Assembly (NCBI GenBank): GCA_022841745.1
Contig: JALHQW010000011.1
Location: forward strand, 62,001-126,000
Reading direction: 5' to 3'
Source: Saprospiraceae bacterium
Lineage (GTDB): Bacteria > Bacteroidota > Bacteroidia > Chitinophagales > Saprospiraceae
DNA length: 64,000 bases
In this document: positions 17,006-24,116 of the stretch, piece after piece
Numbering within the stretch: position 1 is the stretch's first letter
Layout: each line of letters starts with the position of its first letter
The notes under the pieces: model-generated
What the model saw: only the letters and a program-made list of their open reading frames with translations
Database searches by the model: none
What the model was told of the DNA's origin: nothing
Position numbers and translations under genes: made by a program

Positions 17006-17107
17006 GGGACATGGCGTTTTTCCAAGGATGCTGGCGAAATAGGTGTGGCAAGAAAAACTGCTCTCGCTGGAACCAGGAAGGCAACAGGAAAACGGGCTGG
17101 GGCGGCG
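17006..17107 (+). pseudogene. Remnant of a D-aminoacylase gene 3' end
   Basis: Two blocks match the 3' part of the 5548-8061 gene. Bases 17006-17072 match about 7751-7817 at most positions (HGxFPR-LAK-xVxQEKLLxLE). Bases 17076-17107 match the last codons, around 8020-8050 (GKATGKRAG). About 200 bp between them are deleted. The first block has an in-frame TAG at 17040-17042 where the intact gene has a Tyr codon. It is therefore a decayed fragment of a second, related D-aminoacylase gene. Confidence 0.75.
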
Positions 17108-17223
17108 AGAACCCGACCTCCAACAATTTCACTTGCAAAGCGGAAACTAGCATTAGATTTGGCATTTCCTTTTACATCCCTTCCCAAACATGGCATCAAA
17201 ACGCCCCCATCTTGCCCACACGT

Positions 17224-17272
17224 AACCACATCAAGATGTGGTTGGCTCCACATCACCATTGGTTTAGTTTTG
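17224..17272 (+). promoter_or_regulatory. Operator palindrome plus promoter of the response-regulator gene
   Basis: The perfect 20-bp palindrome AACCACATCAAGATGTGGTT (17224-17243) is followed, 23 nt after its 16-bp core, by the consensus -7 box TAGTTTTG at 17265-17272. The ATG at 17277 is only 4 nt further on, so the transcript is probably leaderless. A second half-site, CCACATCA, lies at 17248-17255. Three other copies of the core in the window have the same 23-nt spacing to a -7 box. Confidence 0.85.
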
Positions 17273-17276
17273 CCAC

Positions 17277-17912
17277 ATGGAACAAATAAACTTAGCCATC
17301 ATCGAAGACGACCCGCTCATCCGGGAGAGCCTGGAGGGGTACTTGGGCGCAAACAAGGCCATCAGCATCAACGTCGTTGCGGGCAGCGTGGAGGATTTTT
17401 TGGAAAAAACCAAGGTCCTGCCCCCTGCCGTCAACATCATCCTGCTGGACATCGGGCTGCCGGGCATGTCGGGGCTGGAAGGCATCCGCCACATCAGGCT
17501 GGTATTCCCGGAGGCGGACATCATCATGTTGACCACCTTCGAGGAGGACGACAAAATCTTCAAGGCGCTCTGCGCCGGGGCCTGTTCGTACATCTCGAAG
17601 CGCACCTCGCTGGTGCATATCCAGGAGGCGCTGTTTGTGGTGCGGCGGGGCGGCTCGTACATGTCGCCGTCCATTGCCCGCAAGGTGGCGCAGCACTTCA
17701 TGCCCAAGGAGCGCAAGGCCGAGGACCTGCTCTCGCCCCGCCAGAAGCAAATCGTGGACGGCATCGTGGAGGGCTACAGCTACAAGATGATTGCCGACAA
17801 GCTGAGCATCTCCCTCGACACCGTGCGTGACCATATCAAGCGCATCTACCGGGCGCTGGAAGTGAACAGCAAAGCGGAAATCATCCGGAAGTCGCTGGAG
17901 GGGGAGATTTGA
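17277..17912 (+). CDS. NarL/LuxR-type response regulator
   Basis: A 211-residue two-component response regulator. The receiver domain spans residues 1-125, with the acidic pair in IIEDDPLI and the phospho-acceptor D58 in ILLDIGLPGMSG. Thr and Lys positions follow in MLTTFEE and SYISKRTS. The C-terminal LuxR helix-turn-helix (about 145-205) reads LSPRQKQIVDGIVEGYSYKM, then the SISLDTVRDHIKRIYRALEV recognition-helix region. The partner kinase is most likely the HisKA_3-type protein at 18798-21821, since NarL-type regulators and HisKA_3 kinases go together. Its own promoter carries the palindrome that also precedes three nearby envelope genes. Autoregulation plus control of that regulon is therefore the simplest reading (inference). 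Confidence 0.9.
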   Translation: MEQINLAIIEDDPLIRESLEGYLGANKAISINVVAGSVEDFLEKTKVLPPAVNIILLDIGLPGMSGLEGIRHIRLVFPEADIIMLTTFEEDDKIFKALCAGACSYISKRTSLVHIQEALFVVRRGGSYMSPSIARKVAQHFMPKERKAEDLLSPRQKQIVDGIVEGYSYKMIADKLSISLDTVRDHIKRIYRALEVNSKAEIIRKSLEGEI

Positions 17913-18116
17913 GGTATGGAGGTATTGAGGGTTGGAGGTTTGGAGGTTTGGGAGGGCAGTGGCCGTTGGGGTGTTTAACAGTTTTTTTTGAAACTGTATA
18001 ACGACTCCAATCCAGCACACACAACAATTATAACAATCAAACAATGCAGCAATTTAGCAATCAAGCAATCATAACAATTTCATCAATTCAACAACCACAA
18101 CAATCAATTTTTCACC
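17913..18116. other. Low-complexity intergenic region
   Basis: The first part is a run of GGTTTGGAGG/GGAGGTATTGAGG words. The second (18000-18110) is a run of AACAAT/CAATCA words. No gene or clear promoter is visible. Reiterated short words of this kind recur in several intergenic regions of this window. Confidence 0.4.
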
Positions 18117-18797
18117 ATGATTTACGACGAGAACCACAATGGAATTCAATTGACCAGCGCCGAAGTCGGCACCATGGTCACTGATGCTGTTTTCCAGGGC
18201 TTTTTCACCAAAAGCGACTTGGAGGAATTGCTGAACCAAGCCGACTGCGTAGGCATCCGGGTTTACAATGCCGCAGGGAGCAGCACCGACCTCAGCCGCA
18301 GGGTACTTGGTGTGGGCGTTCGCCCAAATGGGACGGAGAAGGACGCACGAGGCGGCATTGGCTATATTTTGAGCCAAGCTTTCAGCGGTGCTATGCCTGC
18401 GAATGGCGATAATATTGGCCGTGACGATGCCCGGACGCTGGCGGAATTGGTGGAGTCCACCTTCCCGACCAATGACCCTCGGCAATCCGTCCATTTTGCT
18501 TCTTTTTTCAGCAAATCAACCATCAACGGCTTGCTTGCCAACCAAGGCACCAATGTGGTAGCTGGCGTGGGCTTTTTCATTGCGCCTTTCTTTGGCGGGT
18601 TTCATACGCATATCGGAGTGCCATTTACCAACAGTGCTGGCTTGCAGCGCTCACAAACGGGCAATATTCTGAGCACAAAGCCCTGCCCTGGTTCGTGCGC
18701 TGACCTTGCGCCGGGAGAGACGGAAGCAACTGCAGAAGCGGCAACCATCGAAGTGGCGTTCGCTTCCGCTTCGGGTCCCTACATTAAACGGTGGTAA
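18117..18797 (+). CDS. Hypothetical protein between regulator and kinase
   Basis: A 226-residue protein that I do not recognise. There is no signal peptide and no clear membrane helix; residues 165-185 are Gly/Phe-rich and mildly hydrophobic (VVAGVGFFIAPFFGGF). It contains one Cys near 46 and a Cys pair near 190 (KPCPGSCADL). The N-terminal half (SAEVGTMVTDAVFQGFFTKS DLEELLNQ in two parts) looks helical. Its stop codon (18795-18797) directly abuts the ATG of the sensor kinase at 18798, so the two genes are very probably co-transcribed and translationally coupled. A role connected with the two-component system is therefore plausible but unproven. Confidence 0.6.
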   Translation: MIYDENHNGIQLTSAEVGTMVTDAVFQGFFTKSDLEELLNQADCVGIRVYNAAGSSTDLSRRVLGVGVRPNGTEKDARGGIGYILSQAFSGAMPANGDNIGRDDARTLAELVESTFPTNDPRQSVHFASFFSKSTINGLLANQGTNVVAGVGFFIAPFFGGFHTHIGVPFTNSAGLQRSQTGNILSTKPCPGSCADLAPGETEATAEAATIEVAFASASGPYIKRW

Positions 18798-21700
18798 ATG
18801 CGCAAGCCCGTCTTCCTTTTTTGTTCTTCGATGCTGTTTTCCTGCGTCTGTTGGTGCCAGGACTTGCAGCTTACGTTTCATCATTTAGACCAGGAGGACG
18901 GGCTGCCGCCAGCCGAAAACTATTTTTTTTCCCAAAACTCTCAGGGTTTCATTTGGATAGGCACGGACGGCGGGCTTTGCCGCTTCGATGGGCAGGTGCT
19001 CCTCAATTATGCACACCAGCCTGCTGACTCCAATTCCATTTCGGAAAATTTGGTGACCAGCCCATGCTTCGAGGACGAGGGCGGCAACCTATGGTTTACC
19101 ACTTCCAAATCGGTACAATGCCTGCACGTTAAATCGGGCAAGTTCGAAGCATGGCGGCTGCCCGGTTCCCGGCAAATTGGCTATCGAGCTTTCGACCTCG
19201 TTTCCGGGGCATTGTGGCTGGGCATCGGAAATGGCAACAGCGGCTCTTTTTATCATTTCGATATTGAAAAAAAGACCTTCCGGTGGGTATCGCCGATGGA
19301 AGGCAACCGCTGCATCCGCTGGGCAGGAAAGGGAAATTCGGCTCCGTATTTAATCGAAACACAATTGCCCAATCGTGCCGGTTTCGTCTGGCAATCGGCG
19401 GCAGGTGGAAAAGCGGCACATTTCGATCTGGTAAAAACTCGGGACGGCAGGAAGCGCACCTATCCAAGCCCAACCAATGCTGCTTTACCGGACGGTGACA
19501 GCCTCGTTTGGTTCGGCGTGTACAATGGGCTGGGCGTTTTTCATCAAAAAAATCAGGCACATTGGGTGGAGGAAGAACGCCTGCCAAACTTGCCGATAGA
19601 CCTCGGCTGGGTCTATGGCATTGTGCCGCTCGACGACCAAAGTTTACTGGTTTCATGTTCTTCGGGGTTGGCGGTTTTTGACCGAAAAACAAGACGTTTC
19701 ACTAAACTACTCGAACACTCGCCAAATGACCCTTACGGGCTGTTGAAGGCTACCTACGAGGAGCTTTTCAAGGACGCTTCCGGCAATATCTGGATGGAAA
19801 GGAACGGGCAGGGCGTGTCGTTTGCCAGCCTCCAAAAGCACAAGTTTTTCAGTCCTCCCGAATTGACGAGGGCTTCTTTCAGCGCACTTTACGAAGATCG
19901 CCGGGGCAATATTTGGTGCAGCACCAAGGACAACGGTACGTATGTTTTGGATAAAGAAGAAAGCCTCTTTCAACACCATTCGAAATTGGACATTCAGGAA
20001 GAGCGAGACAGAGCATTTGACCTCCTGGAAATGGCGGCTTTTATGGACGACCAAAGCGGGAACTTCTGGGGAACCTCTGAAAATTACTTCTGTTTTTGGG
20101 ATGAAAAAAAGGGAGTTTTCAGCTATCGCAACGCTTATTTCCAAGGTGTCCCAAGTTCGGCAGCCGACCGCATCAACCTCGTCTATTCGCTCCGCAATGG
20201 CGACATCTTGGCCGCCAAAGGCAAGGACATCTTCAAGCTCCTCACCAGCCCCGAAAAGGTCAGCCTCGATCCTTGGCACGACCTTTCTGCCCTCCAACTC
20301 CAAATCATCACCGCCCTATTTCAGGATAAAAAAGGCCGTGTCTACCTCGCTGACCAGACCGAGCGGCTGCTGGTTTTCATAGAAACGGCGGGCGGCGTCC
20401 AACGCATAGCGGAGCTAACAAACACGGGCATCTGCAATGGCTTTTTGGAAATGGGCGACTCGCTTGTTTACGCCACCACTTCCAAGGGCTTGCTCAAAAT
20501 CGAAACCAGGGACTGGCGCTATCGCTTGTTGGATGAAAAAGCGGACGGCATCCCGAACGAGACATTTTACAAGGTACTGGTGGATAAAAAAGACCTGCTC
20601 TGGCTCTCTGGCACGAACGGGCTGGTGCGATATGACCCCTTGAAGAAACAGTTCCACCGCTTCGGCACGGCAGATGGCTTGGCGTCGAAAGGGGCAAGTC
20701 CCAATGCTTTTATCATGAGTTCCTCGGGCGAGTTTTGGCTGGGCGGCAAGAACGGGCTGAACGTTTTCAAACCGGAGGACGTGCAATTGATGACCAACTC
20801 GCCGCCCGTCCGCATCACGCAGATTTTGGTGAACGACACCCTTTTTTCCGAAAAAAACAAGGGCGAAACCACCTCGCTCGACCTCGACTACCGCCGCAAC
20901 ACCCTTTCCTTCCGCTTTGCTGCGCTCGACTTCAGCGACCCCGGCTCCAACGAATTCTACTACCGCCTGCAAGGCTTCGAGGACGATTGGGTTTACAACG
21001 GAACGCAGGGCTTCGTGCGCTACGCCAACCTGCCCCCCGGCGATTTTGTGCTGGAGGTAAAGGCCACCAATTCCGATGGCATTTTGGGTGAAAACACCCA
21101 CCGCCTCGCCATCCATATCCGCCCACCGTTCTGGCGGACGTGGTGGTTTTATTTGCTTTGCGCTCTGTTCGTTTCTGGGCTAATTTGGGGCTGGATGCAG
21201 TACCGCTTGCAGCAGGCCGTGAAGATGGAGCGCCTGCGGGTCAAAATCTCCAGCGACCTGCACGACGAGGTGGGCACGCTGCTCTCCGGCCTCGCCATGC
21301 AGACCGAGGTGCTGGAACTCACCGCCCGAACAGAAGACAAATCGAAACTGCATCGCATCGCCGAACTGAGCCGCAGCGCCATGCTGAGCATGCGGGACAC
21401 GGTCTGGGCCATTGACGCCCGCAAGGACAAGTTCGAAAACCTGCTCGACCGCATGCGGGAGCACGCCGAGGAGACGTTGACGTCCCGTAATTTCCGCTTC
21501 GACATGGCCGTGGAGGGCCTCGATTTGAAAAAGAGCATTCCCGTGGACGTGCGCCAGAACCTTTACCTGATTTACAAGGAGGCTATCACGAATATTGCGA
21601 AACACTCGAATGGGGATGCCGTGGAAGTGAGGCTTGCACGGGTGGGTGACGCCTTTGAGATGCGGATACATGACAATGGTAAGGTGGAAGAAAAGGCCTA

Positions 21701-21821
21701 TAAAACCACCGGGCTTGGCTTGTCGAATATGCAGCTGCGGACGGAGCGGTTGGACGGGGTGCTGACGGTGGATACAAAAAGCGGGTTTCGCATTAGGCTA
21801 TACATGAAAAACAATTTTTAA
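18798..21821 (+). CDS. Sensor histidine kinase with propeller sensor, Y_Y_Y and HisKA_3 domains
   Basis: A 1007-residue kinase. It starts with a signal or anchor peptide (MRKPVFLFCSSMLFSCVCWC), then ~650 residues of two-component-regulator propeller blades. These carry repeated IWIGTDGGL/IWCSTKDNG/LWLSGTNGL-type motifs in a periplasmic sensor. A Y_Y_Y domain follows (about 690-770, EFYYRLQGFEDDW), and one membrane helix lies near 775-795 (WWFYLLCALFVSGLIWGW). The cytoplasmic part has the HisKA_3 box ISSDLHDEVGTLLSGLAMQ with the phospho-acceptor His near 822. The HATPase_c domain has the N box (ITNIAKHS) and G boxes (IHDNGK, GLGLSNM). Unlike the hybrid Y_Y_Y kinases of polysaccharide loci, it has no receiver or AraC domain. 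It fits the NarL-type regulator at 17277 as a classical pair. The signal sensed is unknown. Confidence 0.9.
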   Translation: MRKPVFLFCSSMLFSCVCWCQDLQLTFHHLDQEDGLPPAENYFFSQNSQGFIWIGTDGGLCRFDGQVLLNYAHQPADSNSISENLVTSPCFEDEGGNLWFTTSKSVQCLHVKSGKFEAWRLPGSRQIGYRAFDLVSGALWLGIGNGNSGSFYHFDIEKKTFRWVSPMEGNRCIRWAGKGNSAPYLIETQLPNRAGFVWQSAAGGKAAHFDLVKTRDGRKRTYPSPTNAALPDGDSLVWFGVYNGLGVFHQKNQAHWVEEERLPNLPIDLGWVYGIVPLDDQSLLVSCSSGLAVFDRKTRRFTKLLEHSPNDPYGLLKATYEELFKDASGNIWMERNGQGVSFASLQKHKFFSPPELTRASFSALYEDRRGNIWCSTKDNGTYVLDKEESLFQHHSKLDIQEERDRAFDLLEMAAFMDDQSGNFWGTSENYFCFWDEKKGVFSYRNAYFQGVPSSAADRINLVYSLRNGDILAAKGKDIFKLLTSPEKVSLDPWHDLSALQLQIITALFQDKKGRVYLADQTERLLVFIETAGGVQRIAELTNTGICNGFLEMGDSLVYATTSKGLLKIETRDWRYRLLDEKADGIPNETFYKVLVDKKDLLWLSGTNGLVRYDPLKKQFHRFGTADGLASKGASPNAFIMSSSGEFWLGGKNGLNVFKPEDVQLMTNSPPVRITQILVNDTLFSEKNKGETTSLDLDYRRNTLSFRFAALDFSDPGSNEFYYRLQGFEDDWVYNGTQGFVRYANLPPGDFVLEVKATNSDGILGENTHRLAIHIRPPFWRTWWFYLLCALFVSGLIWGWMQYRLQQAVKMERLRVKISSDLHDEVGTLLSGLAMQTEVLELTARTEDKSKLHRIAELSRSAMLSMRDTVWAIDARKDKFENLLDRMREHAEETLTSRNFRFDMAVEGLDLKKSIPVDVRQNLYLIYKEAITNIAKHSNGDAVEVRLARVGDAFEMRIHDNGKVEEKAYKTTGLGLSNMQLRTERLDGVLTVDTKSGFRIRLYMKNNF

Positions 21822-22039
21822 AAAATATAGCGTTTTTGAATTTTCTATGATTTTATGACGCTACCTTCGGGCTAGCATTTGATGCTTTTTTATTTCTCTC
21901 CATATTGTAAGCATATTGTCCTTATACAGTTAATCATCCCTTTTCAATTATCTGCAAATCAACTACTTGGGAATAATGTCAACCATTGCATGCATGGGTT
22001 GCATTATCATGCTTTTTCCTAAAAATGCTTCCAACCCCT
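21822..22039. other. Intergenic region, no gene seen
   Basis: This is AT-rich sequence between the kinase stop and the operator at 22040. I see no hairpin with a T-tail and no coding pattern. Confidence 0.4.
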
Positions 22040-22086
22040 CCACATCAAGATGTGGTTAGGCACCTGTTTTATCACCCCCATCTTTG
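22040..22086 (+). promoter_or_regulatory. Operator palindrome plus promoter of the DUF3455 gene
   Basis: The core CCACATCAAGATGTGG lies at 22040-22055, then 23 nt, then the -7-like box CATCTTTG at 22079-22086. The start codon is 49 nt further downstream at 22136. The geometry is identical to the other three copies. Confidence 0.85.
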
Positions 22087-22135
22087 CATCATTCAATTAC
22101 CAAATGAAAACAATCACTTTTTAAAATCAACTAAA

Positions 22136-22768
22136 ATGAAAAACAATTTCAAGGCAATCACCACTTCTTTTTGCATCGCAATTTTCTTGGCGGCTTGCAA
22201 TTCCAAACAGCCAGCGCCTACCGTGGCAACAGAAACGCAAGTTGAGGCCCCGACACCAGCTGCGCCCGCACCGATTCAGCCAATGAAACTCAGTGCTCCT
22301 TACCTACACGATGCAATACTTGAGGTTAAGCCAGCAAAACCACCCATCTACAAAGTTTATGCGGAGGGAGTTCAGGTCTATGAATGCGTGAAAACCGACG
22401 CTTGCGAGTTTGGCTGGAAATTCAAAATGCCCATCGCCACACTTTACAATGAAAACAGGGACAGTATTGGCAGCCACTATTTGAACACGGACGCAACCGG
22501 CAAGGGTGCCGCTTGGGAATCCATTGATGGCAGCAAGGTGGTCGTCAAAAAGCTTGCAGAGGCCAATGCACCGAAAGACCCCCAAAAGAACATCAAATGG
22601 TTTTTGCTCGAATCAATCGGCAACGCTGGCAACGGGATTTTCAGCAAGGTGACCCATGTGCAACGGGTAGAAACAGAAGGTGGCGTAGCTCCTCCTTGCA
22701 GCACGAATGCAAGCGACCTTGGCAAGGAGCAGCGCATTGCTTATAAGGCGGTTTATTATTTCTATTAA
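22136..22768 (+). CDS. DUF3455-family lipoprotein
   Basis: The ATG at 22136 is chosen because it begins a lipoprotein leader (MKNNFKAITTSFCIAIFLAAC, lipobox Cys21). The in-frame upstream ATG at 21986 lies upstream of the operator. The product is 210 residues. After a Pro/Ala/Glu-rich linker (about 25-50) the sequence follows the DUF3455 pattern: VYAEGVQVYECVKT, WKFKMPIATLYNENRDSIGS, HY, AAWESIDGSKVV, IKWFLLES, FSKVTHVQRVETEGG, AP-C, and AYKAVYYFY at the end. The biochemical function of DUF3455 is not known to me. As a predicted operator-controlled gene it should be co-expressed with the regulator and with the genes at 28492 and 31139. It is followed by a strong terminator. Confidence 0.8.
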   Translation: MKNNFKAITTSFCIAIFLAACNSKQPAPTVATETQVEAPTPAAPAPIQPMKLSAPYLHDAILEVKPAKPPIYKVYAEGVQVYECVKTDACEFGWKFKMPIATLYNENRDSIGSHYLNTDATGKGAAWESIDGSKVVVKKLAEANAPKDPQKNIKWFLLESIGNAGNGIFSKVTHVQRVETEGGVAPPCSTNASDLGKEQRIAYKAVYYFY

Positions 22769-22832
22769 CAAATAATTAGCAGGGGGTGATTTTCGGTAAA
22801 AATTGAAAATTTTTCCGAAAACATCCCAAAAC

Positions 22833-22876
22833 GTGGGAGGAGCAAGAAAAAATGACTTTTTTCTCGCTCCTCCCAC
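22833..22876 (+). terminator. Strong hairpin terminator after DUF3455 gene
   Basis: The 20-nt arms at 22833-22852 and 22857-22876 are complementary except for one base, with a TGAC loop. The top of the stem is an A6/T6 run, so the hairpin could act on either strand. It separates the DUF3455 gene from 22952. Confidence 0.75.
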
Positions 22877-22951
22877 CCCTTCCTAAGTAATTATCTTTAT
22901 TTAACCATTAAACCAAAAATCATTTTTTCATCATCAAAATTCATTCATCAA

Positions 22952-23764
22952 ATGAAGTCAAGATTCCTATTCTCCTTGCTACTGGCAATCCTTTTTTGCC
23001 AAACTCAATCGGCCTTTGCACAGCAAGCAGAGCCGACCTACTACGTCATTTACGATTACATGAAAGTAAAACCGGGCAAATGGGACGATTACCTGAAGCT
23101 CGAAAAAGCATTCAAGAAAATTCATGCAGTTAAGAAAAAAGCGGCCAAAATGGACGATTGGGGGCTACTGGCAGTGCTTTCTCCTTCTGGTGCAAGTACG
23201 GAGTATGATTATGTGACCTACAACGTGTATGCAGGAGAGGCGCAGTTGGCCAACTACTACGAGGGCCAGTACATGCCCGACAATTGGAGCAATTTGCTGA
23301 CCCCGGATGAGTTCGAGGTCGTGATGAACGCCAGTGAAATCAGGACCCTCGTGAAAACGGAGGTCTGGACGACCACGGATAGGGTCTTGGCAGACGACTA
23401 CAAAACCGCCAAAATTTCCGTGTTCAACTACTTCGACTTCCCCGCAACCGGCAGCCACGACAAGCACGTAAAAGTGGAAACCGACATTTGGAAACCCATC
23501 CATGCAGCCCGTGTGAAGGACGGCAAAATGAAGGGCTGGCGACTGCTGCAAATGCAAATGCCCTTCGGTGCCGACATGCCCTACCAAGACGCCAGCGTTG
23601 ACCTTTATACGGACATGAAACAGTACCTCGCCGCTTGGGACCCGCAGTATTTCGCCAAAGTGCATCCCGGCAAGGACATGACCGCACTGATGAAACAAAC
23701 CAACGAAGCCTGTACCCTGCTCCGGGGTGAAGTGCGCATGGTCATTGACCGCTTGGATTGGTAA
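22952..23764 (+). CDS. Secreted protein with tandem alpha/beta-barrel-like repeats
   Basis: A 270-residue protein with a signal peptide (MKSRFLFSLLLAILFCQTQSAFAQ). The mature part has two similar halves. The first begins VIYDYMKVKPGKWDDYLKLE, then KKIHxxKKxxxxMDDW. The second begins ISVFNYFDF, then KHVKVETDIWKPIHAARVKD, then GKMKGWRLLQM. The word pattern (strand-M-K-V-x-P-G-K-x-x-D-Y-x-x-x-E, helix, then W-x-L) resembles dimeric alpha/beta-barrel domains (ABM/NIPSNAP/EthD type). I infer the fold and do not recognise a family. A paralogue lies at 31139-32038, and that copy is directly preceded by the operator. This one lies downstream of the operator-controlled DUF3455 gene but behind a terminator. 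A -7-like TATCTTTA occurs about 60 nt upstream. Confidence 0.7.
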   Translation: MKSRFLFSLLLAILFCQTQSAFAQQAEPTYYVIYDYMKVKPGKWDDYLKLEKAFKKIHAVKKKAAKMDDWGLLAVLSPSGASTEYDYVTYNVYAGEAQLANYYEGQYMPDNWSNLLTPDEFEVVMNASEIRTLVKTEVWTTTDRVLADDYKTAKISVFNYFDFPATGSHDKHVKVETDIWKPIHAARVKDGKMKGWRLLQMQMPFGADMPYQDASVDLYTDMKQYLAAWDPQYFAKVHPGKDMTALMKQTNEACTLLRGEVRMVIDRLDW

Positions 23765-23806
23765 GCCAATCCTACTTCTCTTTTAGTTTATTAGACATAA
23801 GTTATC

Positions 23807-23969
23807 CAATGGTTCGTGAAGTTTTAAGGTTCTATGGTTTTCGGGATTTGGGGCAAAAACTAATTGTAAATCATTTTTGATAAGGTTGGAAAAGCAACCT
23901 ATCTTTTCAAAAACGGCTACTGTGCCGCAACCTTAGAACCCGAAAACCCGAAAACTTCACGAACCATTG
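23807..23969. mobile_element. 163-bp palindromic MITE with 5-bp target duplication
   Basis: The terminal inverted repeats are 19 bp and perfect: CAATGGTTCGTGAAGTTTT at 23807-23825, with its complement at 23951-23969. The element is flanked by the direct repeats TTATC at 23802-23806 and 23970-23974. The interior is itself a nested palindrome (GATAAGGTTG ... CAACCTATC). It has no coding capacity. It sits between the barrel-repeat gene and the S74 fibre gene. I cannot assign the transposase family. Confidence 0.75.
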
Positions 23970-24116
23970 TTATCGTGTAGCTGGAAAATATATCTTGCTG
24001 TTAACCTTTGGTTTCCGTGGAGGATGTGTTTTTCAGCCTACACTCATTTTCTCTTGCCCGAACACAAGCCGTTTCTCCAGCACCAAGCCTCGACTTAATT
24101 TCTAAAGAAAACAAGC

